64,000 bases of DNA from Tomitella biformata AHU 1821 (GTDB lineage: Bacteria; Actinomycetota; Actinomycetes; Mycobacteriales; Mycobacteriaceae). The position numbers and the translations under genes are program-made. Location: contig NZ_BAVQ01000006.1 of assembly GCF_000524475.1 (NCBI RefSeq), forward strand, positions 62,001-126,000, given 5' to 3'. Positions 1 through 7,988 of the stretch are shown piece by piece. Under the pieces are notes generated by a model that did no database searches, was not told the DNA's origin, and saw nothing but the letters and a program-made list of their open reading frames with translations. How positions within the stretch are numbered: the first letter of the stretch is position 1; each line of letters opens with the position of its first letter.

Positions 1-86
1 CGGTGCGGTGCGACGTCGCGGGCGATGAAGTCCCTGATCATCAACCGGAACTCGTCGTGCTCTTGAGCGAAGATGGTGCGTTTCAT
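1..86 (-). CDS. acyl-CoA dehydrogenase, N-terminal fragment (runs off left edge)
   Basis: The first 28 codons of a minus-strand gene are visible, beginning MKRTIFAQEHDEF and continuing IRDFIARDVAPH. This is the N-terminal helix pattern of long-chain-type acyl-CoA dehydrogenases. It closely resembles the start of the complete dehydrogenase at 16272-17429 (MQRTVFNEDHEAF...IRDFIAKEVSP), so the two are probably paralogs. The start is the ATG whose complement lies at 84-86, preceded by GGGAG as ribosome binding site. The gene follows the crotonase at 127-936 on the same strand by 40 nt and is probably co-transcribed with it. Catalytic residues are outside the window, so activity cannot be judged. 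Confidence 0.85.
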   Translation of the reverse strand, partial: MKRTIFAQEHDEFRLMIRDFIARDVAPH

Positions 87-126
87 CGTGATACTCCCTG
101 TGGGTGTGGGCTCCGGTGGGTGTGGG

Positions 127-936
127 CTATTTCCCGGTGAACTGGCCGGGCCGGCGCTCCAGGAACGCGGCGAGCGCCTCAGTGTGGTCGGCGGTGTGGT
201 GGGAGAGGGCCTGCATCGCCGCGGACAGCTCCAGAATGCTGTCGAGGTCCTGGCGCTGGCCCTCCCGCAGCAGCTTCTTGGTCATCCGCAGGGCGTGCGG
301 CGGGTTGACGGCGACGCGGTCGGCGAGCTCGCGGGCGGTCGCGAGGAGGGCCTCGGGTTCGACGACGCGCGAGACCATGCCCCAGTCCAAGGCGGTGGCC
401 GCGTCGACCCGGTCGCCGGTGAAGGACATCTCGGCTGCGCGGGAGGCGCCGATGATCCGGGGCAGCAGCCACGCGCCGCCGTCGCCGGGGATGATGCCGA
501 GCTTGACGAAGCTCTCGGCGAAGAACGCGTTGGTCGAGGCCACCCGCATGTCGCACATCATCGCCAGGTCGCAGCCGGCGCCGACGGCGGGGCCGTTCAC
601 TGCGGCGATGATCGGGACCTCGCAGTGGTAGAGGGCCTTCGGTAGCCGCTGGATCCCGCGGCGGTAGCCCTCGCGCAGTTGGTACGGAGCGCCGCCGAAC
701 ATGCCCTTGCGGTCGGCCATGTCCTTGACGTTGCCGCCCGCGGAGAACGCGCTGCCGGCGCCGGTGAGGATGACGACGCGGGTTTCATGGTCGGCGTTGG
801 CCTCGTCGACAAGCTGGACCAGCCGCTCGACGACGTCGTCGCCGGAGATTGGGTTGCGGGTCTCCGGCAGGTTGATGGTCCACGTCATGACGTGCCCATC
901 GCGGCTGGCGAGCACAACGTCGGAGGATGCGGTCAT
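127..936 (-). CDS. crotonase-fold enzyme (enoyl-CoA hydratase/isomerase family)
   Basis: A 269-residue protein of normal family length. The two oxyanion-hole loops are visible as GAGSAFSAGG (59-68) and PAVGAGCDLAMMCD (116-129). The two glutamates of classical hydratases are not both present: the first is Asp123 and the second position is Phe143, followed by GIIPGDGGAWLLPR. It may therefore be an isomerase, a hydrolase or a hydratase of different chemistry rather than a standard beta-oxidation hydratase. AAGGGG precedes the ATG at 936. It has its own promoter at about 1001-1029 with a palindromic operator, and it leads into the partial acyl-CoA dehydrogenase. The substrate is unknown. Confidence 0.88.
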   Translation of the reverse strand: MTASSDVVLASRDGHVMTWTINLPETRNPISGDDVVERLVQLVDEANADHETRVVILTGAGSAFSAGGNVKDMADRKGMFGGAPYQLREGYRRGIQRLPKALYHCEVPIIAAVNGPAVGAGCDLAMMCDMRVASTNAFFAESFVKLGIIPGDGGAWLLPRIIGASRAAEMSFTGDRVDAATALDWGMVSRVVEPEALLATARELADRVAVNPPHALRMTKKLLREGQRQDLDSILELSAAMQALSHHTADHTEALAAFLERRPGQFTGK

Positions 937-984
937 GGTGGCGGCCCCTTACTACTGGCGGCGGTGTGATACCCGCCTCGGTTT

Positions 985-1055
985 AGTTCGAACGATCGTT
1001 AGAATACGGTCTGGTGGCGTGGTTGGGAAGGGTTGTCGCCATAGGGGATGCCTAA
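985..1055 (-). promoter_or_regulatory. promoter A with +1 palindrome and LysR-type box
   Basis: Read on the minus strand, toward the crotonase at 936: an ATAG-N7-CTAA box (1041-1055), a -35 TTCCCA (complement of 1024-1029), a 17-nt spacer, a -10 TATTCT (complement of 1001-1006), then the perfect palindrome AACGATCGTT (991-1000) about where transcription should start. The whole module recurs at 3573-3643 with the same spacings. The palindrome is a TetR-family-like operator. ATAG-N7-CTAA resembles a LysR-type T-N11-A box. Element assignments are inference, but the double conservation supports them. Confidence 0.6.
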
Positions 1056-1099
1056 CGGACCGTGCGTCGGTCAGACTTTGTCGCGTGCGCCGGTGCCCG

Positions 1100-1885
1100 C
1101 TATCTGCCGACCCACACCGACGGCCGCTTCTCCGCGAAGGCGCGCGGCCCCTCCTGCGCGTCCTCGGTCGCGCGGTTCCGCAGAGTCTCGACCTTGGAGC
1201 GGGACCACGCCTCCAGATCCGCAACCGCCACACCGTCCACGACGCCCGCGACCACACGTTTGGTGGCCTGCACGGCCAACGGCGCCCGCGCCGCGATCGC
1301 GGCGGCGATCTCGAGCGCCACCGGGAGGACCTGGCCATCCGGCACCACCCGATTGACTAGGCCCCACTCCTGCGCCTGCGCGGCGTCGAAGCGATCCCCC
1401 AACAGCAGGATCTCCATCGCGATCGCCCGCGGCACCCATTTCGCCAACCAGACCGGGCCGCCGGAGGCGGCCACCAACCCATTGCGCACTTCCGGCAGCG
1501 AGAACTGCGCCGACTGGCCGGCGACCAACAGATCGCAGGCCAGCGCCATCTGCGCGCCGCCGCCGACCGCGAAGCCGTTGACCGCGGCGATGATCGGCTT
1601 GTCGATCGGATGCTCGCAGACTCCGCCGAACCCCCAGCCCGCTTTGACCGGGTCCGCGGGATCGAGCGATTCGCCCGCCGCCATCGCCTTCAGGTCCCCG
1701 CCCCCGCAGAACGCGGCCACGCCGGCGCCGGTCAGCACGACGGCCCGTATCCGCGGGTCCGTGTGCGCCAGCTCCAGGGCGTCGCCGATCCCCTCCGCCA
1801 CCGCGGCGTTGACGGCATTGCGCGCCTCGGGCCGATTGATCGTGATCACGAGAACTGGGCCGCGGCGCTCCACGATTACGGTCAT
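1100..1885 (-). CDS. crotonase-fold enzyme coupled to the ThDP enzyme
   Basis: A 261-residue crotonase. The open frame extends much further upstream, but that part is antisense-like overlap with the ThDP gene. The ATG at 1885 overlaps that gene's stop (ATGA, 1882-1885), so translation is probably coupled. Oxyanion loops are GAGVAAFCGGG (54-64) and FAVGGGAQMALACD (105-118). The first classical catalytic glutamate is Gln112, and the second is kept as Glu132 in LPEVRNGL. A one-glutamate active site suggests an isomerase-like or non-hydratase role. The tight pairing with a ThDP-dependent carboligase/lyase is the best clue to pathway: both probably act on the same CoA intermediate. Confidence 0.88.
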   Translation of the reverse strand: MTVIVERRGPVLVITINRPEARNAVNAAVAEGIGDALELAHTDPRIRAVVLTGAGVAAFCGGGDLKAMAAGESLDPADPVKAGWGFGGVCEHPIDKPIIAAVNGFAVGGGAQMALACDLLVAGQSAQFSLPEVRNGLVAASGGPVWLAKWVPRAIAMEILLLGDRFDAAQAQEWGLVNRVVPDGQVLPVALEIAAAIAARAPLAVQATKRVVAGVVDGVAVADLEAWSRSKVETLRNRATEDAQEGPRAFAEKRPSVWVGR

Positions 1886-3525
1886 GCGGACTCCTGTGCG
1901 TCGGGCGAGGTCGGCCTGCGGCGGGCGGCATCGGCCTTGACGTCGATCAACAGCGGGTACGCACCCGCTGCGATGGCGGCGCCCGCGGCCGCGAAGTCGG
2001 CGGCGTGCCGGACGGTCACCGCCGCAGCGCCCAACGAGCGGGCCAGGTCCGCGAACTCGGGCCAGGCCACCTCCGAGTGCGCCGTCGCCAACCCCAGATC
2101 GGCCAGTTTCTGATACTCGGCCCCGTAGCAATTGTCATTGAGGATGACCACCACCAGCGGCAGCTTGTGACGCACCGCGGTGGACAGCTCCAGCATTCCC
2201 ATCATCCCGCCACCATCACCGGCGACGCAGACTGTGGGCACCTCGCGCCGCGCCGCCGCTGCGCCCACCGCGGTCCCGATCCCCAAGCCGATCGACCCGA
2301 ATGTGCCGGGCACGGTGAACCGGCCCGGTGTGACGGGCAGGTGCTTCCAAGCGGCGAAAGAGAACCGACCGATATCGGTGACCACTTGAGCGCCGTCGGG
2401 CAGCGCCTCGCCGAGCCACGTCATCGCGTCGCGCATGTCGACGGTCCCGCCGCCGGTGATGCTGCGATAGCCCTTCTGCTCCGCCTCGGCCACCTGCCCG
2501 GCGAGCGTGGGTACCCGGTCCGAGGCCGGGGCGGCGTGCCCCGCCGCCTCCAGGCGCTCGCACAGCGCACGCGCGGCCATCGCGGCATCGGCCACCACCG
2601 CCATCGACACCGGCCCGAATCGACCGATGGCCTCCGGCCGGTCATCGCACGCGATCACCGACTTGCCAGTTATCAACGCGGTGCCGTCGGTGGTGAAGGT
2701 ATTCAGGCTCGCGCCGAAGGAGATGACAGCGTCTGACCGCGAGATCTCCGCTGCCCCCACCGGATGCGCGAGGTTGCCGTGGATCCCCAGGTTCTCCGGC
2801 TCCCCGGCGAAGAGGTCCTTCGCGAGGAGCGTGGTCATCACGGGGGCGCCCAGCAGCCGCGCGAGGCGGAGAATGTCGCCGCGGGCGCCGGACTCCACCG
2901 CGCCGCGCCCGGCGAGGAGCAGCGGACGGCGGGCGCTCAGCAGGATGCCCAGGGCATCGTCGATGGTCTCGGCGTCGGGCGCCCATCGCGGCCGGGCAGC
3001 CATGGGCTGGGCCGGGGACGCGCCCCCAGTGTTCTCTGCGGGCTGCTCGAGCAGGTCGAAGGGGATGTCCAGCAGCAGTGGCCGGTTCTCGGACCGGATC
3101 CGTGCATAGGCCTGCGCGATGTCGGCCGCCACCTCGGCGGATTTCCGGATCCGCAGGTACCCGGCGCCGGCGCCGCGGGCGAACCCCTCGAGGTCCAGGC
3201 TCTGGAAGTGGTGGTGGACGTTGGGTGTGTCGCCGGCGATCAGCAGCACGTGGCTGCGCGCGCGCACCGCCTCGGTCAGCGCGGTCAGGCAGTTGGTCAC
3301 GGCGGGGCCGTGCGTGACCGACGCGACGCCCACCTCGCCGCTCATCCGCGCGTAGCCGTCGGCCATCGAGACCGCGTTGCCCTCGGCGACCGCGGCGACA
3401 AACTCCCCGCCGCAGGCCTCCACATAGGCACCGATATAAGCCAGGTTCGCGTCGCCCATCAGACCGAAAATCGTGCGGGTGTGCTGCCGTGACAGCGACC
3501 GCGCCACTACCTCGAAAGTCCTCAT
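1882..3525 (-). CDS. thiamine-diphosphate-dependent enzyme (acetolactate synthase/2-hydroxyacyl-CoA lyase superfamily)
   Basis: A 547-residue protein with the three ThDP-enzyme domains in order: pyrimidine-binding (1-165), central (185-325) and pyrophosphate-binding (365-535). The catalytic glutamate is Glu48 in VAEGNAVSMADGYAR. The Mg-ThDP motif is GDGGG (436-440) to NDN (463-465). The fold is shared by acetolactate synthases, benzaldehyde lyases, oxalyl-CoA decarboxylases and 2-hydroxyacyl-CoA lyases; sequence alone does not decide which. No acetolactate synthase small subunit is nearby, and it sits in an acyl-CoA catabolic operon, so C-C bond cleavage of a CoA or diketone intermediate is more likely than branched-chain amino acid synthesis. 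GAGGAGG precedes the ATG. Expression is from promoter B. Confidence 0.85.
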   Translation of the reverse strand: MRTFEVVARSLSRQHTRTIFGLMGDANLAYIGAYVEACGGEFVAAVAEGNAVSMADGYARMSGEVGVASVTHGPAVTNCLTALTEAVRARSHVLLIAGDTPNVHHHFQSLDLEGFARGAGAGYLRIRKSAEVAADIAQAYARIRSENRPLLLDIPFDLLEQPAENTGGASPAQPMAARPRWAPDAETIDDALGILLSARRPLLLAGRGAVESGARGDILRLARLLGAPVMTTLLAKDLFAGEPENLGIHGNLAHPVGAAEISRSDAVISFGASLNTFTTDGTALITGKSVIACDDRPEAIGRFGPVSMAVVADAAMAARALCERLEAAGHAAPASDRVPTLAGQVAEAEQKGYRSITGGGTVDMRDAMTWLGEALPDGAQVVTDIGRFSFAAWKHLPVTPGRFTVPGTFGSIGLGIGTAVGAAAARREVPTVCVAGDGGGMMGMLELSTAVRHKLPLVVVILNDNCYGAEYQKLADLGLATAHSEVAWPEFADLARSLGAAAVTVRHAADFAAAGAAIAAGAYPLLIDVKADAARRRPTSPDAQESA

Positions 3526-3572
3526 CCGGTGCCTCCTCGTTGGCGCGTCTGGCTTTCGCCGCGGTCCTCCCC

Positions 3573-3643
3573 AGTTCGAACGATCGTTAGATTACGAGCG
3601 ATCGGCGCGGTTGGGAAGACGCTCCGCCATAGGCGATGGCTAA
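3573..3643 (-). promoter_or_regulatory. promoter B, near-copy of promoter A
   Basis: On the minus strand toward the ThDP gene: ATAG-N7-CTAA (3629-3643), -35 TTCCCA (complement of 3612-3617), 17-nt spacer, -10 TAATCT (complement of 3589-3594), then AACGATCGTT (3579-3588). The 19 bp around the palindrome (3573-3591) are identical to 985-1003, and similarity continues for about 100 nt. The palindrome lies 54 nt upstream of the ThDP start, against 55 nt in promoter A. The ligase at 3773 diverges from this region and could be co-regulated. Confidence 0.6.
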
Positions 3644-3772
3644 GGGACCATGCGGCTGTCGGTCTTTGTCGGCGCCGTGATCGGGGTGGTCCACTGAGTG
3701 CCCCAGCACCCCAGTGTCCCAGCGGCATGAGCGCCGCCTCGCAGCCACTTCGGCGCGCCCCAAAGGAGCGAT

Positions 3773-5341
3773 ATGAGCGGTTTGCATCTTCCCCAACGCA
3801 TCAGGAGCCTCGCGGTCGAGAAGCCCGATGCGCCCGCCCTGACCTGCGGAGAAACCACCGTCTCGTTCGGAGAGCTGGACCGACGGACGAACCGGGTCGC
3901 CACCGCGCTGGCCGCCCGAGCCCGGGCAGGGGGACGCGTCGGGACGCTGCTGCGGATGCGGCTGGAGGCCGCGGAGACCTTTGTCGGCTGCGCGAAAGCA
4001 GGTCTGGTGTTCACGCCGCTGAACTGGCGGCTGACCCCGGGCGACATCGGGGCGATCGCGGCTGACGCGGACCTCGACGTGCTGGTGACGCAGCGGGAAT
4101 TCGCCGCGCTGGCGGCCGCGGCCCACGCGGCCCTGCCCGGACTGCGCGTGGTGTTCGTGGACCCAGAATCAAGCTCGGACACGGAGCCAGACTCGGCGCT
4201 GGACTGGGACCAGCTCGTGGCAGCCGGGGCGGACACCGACCCGGGCCTGGGCGCGGATCCCGAGGCCGGGGTGCTGCACCTGTTCACCTCGGGCACCACC
4301 GGCAGGCCGAAAGGCGTGGTCTCGACCCACCGGAACCTGCACAACGATCCCGCTGGCCTGCGGATCTATCAGTGGCAGCCGGACTCCGTGGCGCTGAACG
4401 CGATGCCGCTGTTCCACATCGCCGGGGCCGGCTGGCTGAGCACCTGCCTGTCCGCCGGCGTGCACGCGGTGCTGCTGGGAGAATTCAACCCGGCGGCCGT
4501 CGCTCACCTCATCGAGCGGCACCACGTCACGCATGCCTTCCTGGTGCCCGCGACGATCCAGCTGCTGCTGGACCTGCCCGGGCTCGACGCGCACGATCTC
4601 TCGAGCCTGCGACTGATCGCATACGGCTCATCCCCCATCGCCCCGCACCTGCTGCGCCGGGCCATGGACACGTTGGGCTGCGGATTCGTGCAGCGCTACG
4701 GCATGACCGAGACCACCGGCTCGGTCACCGCACTCGCGGCGGCGGATCACGAGCCCGAGGGCGAGCGCGCGCACCTGCTGCGGTCGGTGGGCCAGGCGAT
4801 GCCCGGCGTCGAGCTCGAGATCCGCGACATCGTCACCGGTGAGAGACTGCCTGCGGGGCACACCGGCGAGATCGTGTGCCGCTCCCGCAACAACGTCTCC
4901 GGCTATTGGCGGCGCCCCGCGGAGTCCGCCGCGCTGCTCACCGGCGACGGGTTCCTGCGCACCGGCGACGCCGGCCACCTCGACGAGAGCGGCTATCTGT
5001 TCGTCACTGACAGGCTCAAGGACCTGATCATCACCGGCGGGGAGAACGTGTACCCGATCGAGGTGGAATCGGTGCTGGCGCAGCACCCGGCCGTCGCGGA
5101 GGTCGCGGTCATCGGCGTGCCGGACCATCGTTGGGGGGAGGCGGTCACCGCGGTGGTCCGGCTGGCGGACAGCGCCGCCGTGCCCGACGAGAGCGAGCTC
5201 GTCGCGTTCGCCACCGCCCGGCTCGCGTCCTATAAGCGGCCGCAACGAGTCCACATTGTCGATGAGCTGCCGCGCAACGCGAGTGGCAAGATCCTCAAGC
5301 GTGACCTGCGAGACCTACTGGGCCAGGACGGTGCGGCATGA
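3773..5341 (+). CDS. acyl-CoA ligase (AMP-forming)
   Basis: A 522-residue ANL-superfamily enzyme activating a carboxylic acid to its CoA thioester through an acyl-adenylate. Motifs in order: P-loop TSGTTGRPKG (172-181), adenylate motif QRYGMTETTG (307-316), the GDAG hinge region and the C-terminal catalytic lysine Lys506 in NASGKILKRD. Length is normal for fatty or aromatic acyl-CoA ligases. AAAGGAG lies 5 nt before the ATG. It is the first gene of a plus-strand operon (ligase, MBL hydrolase, two crotonases) in which each cistron overlaps the next by ATGA. Substrate is not predictable from sequence. It diverges from the ThDP gene across promoter B. Confidence 0.9.
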   Translation: MSGLHLPQRIRSLAVEKPDAPALTCGETTVSFGELDRRTNRVATALAARARAGGRVGTLLRMRLEAAETFVGCAKAGLVFTPLNWRLTPGDIGAIAADADLDVLVTQREFAALAAAAHAALPGLRVVFVDPESSSDTEPDSALDWDQLVAAGADTDPGLGADPEAGVLHLFTSGTTGRPKGVVSTHRNLHNDPAGLRIYQWQPDSVALNAMPLFHIAGAGWLSTCLSAGVHAVLLGEFNPAAVAHLIERHHVTHAFLVPATIQLLLDLPGLDAHDLSSLRLIAYGSSPIAPHLLRRAMDTLGCGFVQRYGMTETTGSVTALAAADHEPEGERAHLLRSVGQAMPGVELEIRDIVTGERLPAGHTGEIVCRSRNNVSGYWRRPAESAALLTGDGFLRTGDAGHLDESGYLFVTDRLKDLIITGGENVYPIEVESVLAQHPAVAEVAVIGVPDHRWGEAVTAVVRLADSAAVPDESELVAFATARLASYKRPQRVHIVDELPRNASGKILKRDLRDLLGQDGAA

Positions 5342-6435
5342 CGCTACAGACGACGGGAACTGAGCGGCCGGCGGCCGTGCAGCGGGTGACCGGAGTGCGC
5401 CAATACGAGGCGTGGCAGCTCGGCGAGCTGCCGCCGGTGGAGGAGGTCCGTCCCGGGCTGTGGTCGATCCCGGTGCCGATGCCCCGCAATCCGCTGCGCT
5501 ACGTGCTGGTCTACGCGCTGGCCTTGGACGACGGTCTGGCCCTGATCGACGTCGGCTGGGACGCGGAGGAGTCCTGGCGCGCTCTTGTGGACGGCGTCCG
5601 CCAGACCGGCCACGACATCACCGAGGTCCGCTACGCGGCGATCACGCACCTGCACCCGGACCATTTCGGCCTGGCCCCGCGGCTGCGTGCGGTCAGCGGC
5701 GCGGCCCTGGCCATGCACGCCGCGGACGCGACGCTCCTCGGGCACCACACCCCCGACGACACCGAGCGCAACGAGGCCGGCTGGGCGCGCCAACTGACCC
5801 GGCTCGGCGCGCCGCGAACGGTGATCGAGGCGGATCCGGTCTCGCTCGTCCGCTTCGGAGCGGGCGAGTCGGTGGACATCGTGCTCGAGGACGGCGCGAG
5901 GCTCGACCTGCCCGGTTGGGACCTGCGGGCGATCTGGACGCCGGGCCACACCGCGGGACATTTGTGTTTCGCCGACGACTCCCGCGGCGTGCTGCTAAGC
6001 GGGGACCACATGCTGCCGCGGATCAGCCCGAACATCTCGACGATCCCCGGCGAGCTCGTGGACCCGCTGCACCGCTATCTCCACTCGCTGCACGCGACGG
6101 CCGCGCTGCCCGAGCATGAGGTGCTGCCCGCCCACGAGTACCGCTTCAGCGGTGTGGCCGCGCGCGCCCGCGGTTTGCTCGAGCACCACGAGGAGCGATT
6201 CGCCGAGATCCTCGCGGACGTCGCCGCGCACCCGGAGTCGACGGCCTGGGAGGTGACCGAACGCGTCACCTGGTCGCGGCCGTTCGACACCATGACGCCC
6301 CGCCTGCACCGGCTGGCGGTCCGCGAGACCGACGCCCACCTGCTCGTCCTCGCGGACCGCGGCGCCGTGCGCCTGCTCGCCGGGGACCCCGACCGCTGGA
6401 TTGTCGATACACCTACAGAAAGCGCCCGCCCATGA
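5338..6435 (+). CDS. MBL-fold metallo-hydrolase
   Basis: A 365-residue metallo-beta-lactamase-fold protein. Metal ligands are visible as HLHPDH (104-109), the TPGHTAGH motif near 200 and SGDH near 220. The MBL core occupies about residues 40-260, and a C-terminal extension (about 270-340) resembles the winged-helix-like tail common in hydrolases of this type. It overlaps the ligase by 4 nt and the next crotonase by 4 nt, so it is made in step with them. In acyl-CoA clusters such proteins usually hydrolyse thioesters, lactones or ring-cleavage products. A CoA-thioesterase or lactonase role here is inference. Confidence 0.85.
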   Translation: MTLQTTGTERPAAVQRVTGVRQYEAWQLGELPPVEEVRPGLWSIPVPMPRNPLRYVLVYALALDDGLALIDVGWDAEESWRALVDGVRQTGHDITEVRYAAITHLHPDHFGLAPRLRAVSGAALAMHAADATLLGHHTPDDTERNEAGWARQLTRLGAPRTVIEADPVSLVRFGAGESVDIVLEDGARLDLPGWDLRAIWTPGHTAGHLCFADDSRGVLLSGDHMLPRISPNISTIPGELVDPLHRYLHSLHATAALPEHEVLPAHEYRFSGVAARARGLLEHHEERFAEILADVAAHPESTAWEVTERVTWSRPFDTMTPRLHRLAVRETDAHLLVLADRGAVRLLAGDPDRWIVDTPTESARP

Positions 6436-7193
6436 GCCCCGTCCTGACCGATTTCGCCGACGGCGTCGCCGTCATCACCTTGAACCGCCCGGAGGTGAAG
6501 AACGCGATCGACCTCGAGACCACCAAGGCACTGGCCGCCGCGCTCGACGAGTTCGAGGCCCGGGCCGACCTGACCATCGCGATCCTCACCGGCGCGGGGG
6601 GCACGTTCTGCGCGGGCATGGACCTCAAGGCGTTCAGCCGCGGGGAACGGCCGTCGCTCCCGGGCCGCGGATTCGGCGGCCTGACGGAGTCGCCGCCGAC
6701 GAAGCCGCTGATCGCGGCGGTCGAGGGCTGGGCGCTGGCCGGCGGCTGCGAGCTGGCGCTGGCCGCAGACATGATCGTCGCGTCCCGCGACGCGAAGTTC
6801 GGCCTGCCGGAGGTCAAGCGTGGGCTGGCGGCCGCGGCGGGCGGCCTGCTGCGGCTGCCGAAGATCCTGCCGTATCCGCTGGCGATGGAGATGGCCATCA
6901 CCGGCGATCCGCTCAGCGCGGAGCTCGCGTTCCACCATGGCCTGGTCAACAAGCTCACCGAGCCCGGGCAGGCGCTCGCCGTCGCCCGCGAGCTGGCCGC
7001 GCGGGTGGCGGCGAACGGCCCGCTGGCGGTGCGCGCGACGAAGCAGGTGGTGGCCATGGCCGCCCGGTACACCGACCCGGACGCGTTCGCCGCGCAGCGC
7101 GCCTTCATCGACCCGGTGTTCGCCTCCGCCGACGCGCAAGAGGGCGCCCGAGCATTCGCCGAGAAGCGTGTGCCGGCCTGGACCGGCGCATGA
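6432..7193 (+). CDS. enoyl-CoA hydratase (both catalytic glutamates present)
   Basis: A 253-residue crotonase with the complete classical active site: Glu107 in AGGCELALAAD and Glu127 in GLPEVKRGL. The oxyanion loop GAGGTFCAGMD is at 54-64. Of the four crotonase-fold enzymes in the first 8 kb, this is the only one keeping both glutamates, so it is the best candidate for true hydration of an enoyl-CoA. Start overlaps the MBL gene stop (ATGA at 6432-6435), and its own stop overlaps the next crotonase (ATGA at 7190-7193). Confidence 0.9.
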   Translation: MSPVLTDFADGVAVITLNRPEVKNAIDLETTKALAAALDEFEARADLTIAILTGAGGTFCAGMDLKAFSRGERPSLPGRGFGGLTESPPTKPLIAAVEGWALAGGCELALAADMIVASRDAKFGLPEVKRGLAAAAGGLLRLPKILPYPLAMEMAITGDPLSAELAFHHGLVNKLTEPGQALAVARELAARVAANGPLAVRATKQVVAMAARYTDPDAFAAQRAFIDPVFASADAQEGARAFAEKRVPAWTGA

Positions 7194-7984
7194 GCGGCCC
7201 GTCCGTGCTGATCGCACGGGACGGCGCCGTCACGACCGTCACCCTGAGCCGGCCCGGCCGACGCAACGCGCTCGATCTCGACGGCTGGCGCGCGCTCACC
7301 GCGGTGCTGGCCGAGCTCGCGGACGACGCCACGGTGCGTGCCGTCATCCTCACGGGCGCCGGCGGCGACTTCTGCAGCGGCTCGGACCTGGGCCGGCGCG
7401 GCGACGACCATCCGATAAGCCGGATGCGGCACATCAACGCGGCGGCCTTGGCCCTCGCGGAGTTCCCGAAGCCCCTCATCGCGAAAGTCGAGGGCTACGC
7501 CTTCGGCGCGGGCTGGAACATCGCGCTGCTGTGCGACTTGGTGGTGGCATCGCGCACCGCGAAGTTCAGCCAGGTTTTCGCCAAGCGCGGGCTGTCCGTG
7601 GACTTCGGCGGCTCGTGGCTGCTGCCCCGGCTCGTGGGTTTGCACCAGGCGAAGCGGCTGGTGATGCTCGCCGAGGTCCTCGACGGGGAGCAGGCCCACG
7701 CGCTGGGCCTGGTCTCCGAGCTCACCGCCCCGGAGGACTTGGACGAGGCCGCCGCGGATTTGGCGCGCCGCCTGGCTGCGGGGCCGCCGATGGCGTTGCA
7801 CCTGTCGGCGCGGTTGCTGGAGCAGGGCAGCTCGCTGTCTCTGCGGGAGGCATTGGAGAACGAGGCCCGCTCGCAGGCGGTCAACTTCGCGACCGATGCG
7901 CCGGACGCGGTGCGGGCCTTCACTGAGAAGCGGGCGCCGGCCTTCGACGGCGCGTGGATCGTCGGCGCCGGACCAGTAGACTAG
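7190..7984 (+). CDS. crotonase-fold isomerase-like enzyme (PaaG-like site)
   Basis: A 264-residue protein. The start is the ATG overlapping the upstream stop; longer in-frame reading would run through the previous gene. Oxyanion loops are GAGGDFCSGSD (56-66) and GYAFGAGWNIALLCD (102-116). The first catalytic glutamate is Asn110. The second region reads KRGLSVDFGGSWLLPR, with Asp138 where PaaG-type isomerases carry their catalytic aspartate. This favours double-bond or epoxide-type isomerisation over hydration. The adjacent hydratase and this protein could act in sequence. Five nt after its stop begins the first LysR gene on the same strand. Confidence 0.87.
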   Translation: MSGPSVLIARDGAVTTVTLSRPGRRNALDLDGWRALTAVLAELADDATVRAVILTGAGGDFCSGSDLGRRGDDHPISRMRHINAAALALAEFPKPLIAKVEGYAFGAGWNIALLCDLVVASRTAKFSQVFAKRGLSVDFGGSWLLPRLVGLHQAKRLVMLAEVLDGEQAHALGLVSELTAPEDLDEAAADLARRLAAGPPMALHLSARLLEQGSSLSLREALENEARSQAVNFATDAPDAVRAFTEKRAPAFDGAWIVGAGPVD

Positions 7985-7988
7985 CCGA

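Noticed and set aside
1882-3525. Acetolactate synthase large subunit (ilvB)
   Set aside because: No ilvN or ilvC nearby and operon partners are acyl-CoA enzymes; only the superfamily is supported.
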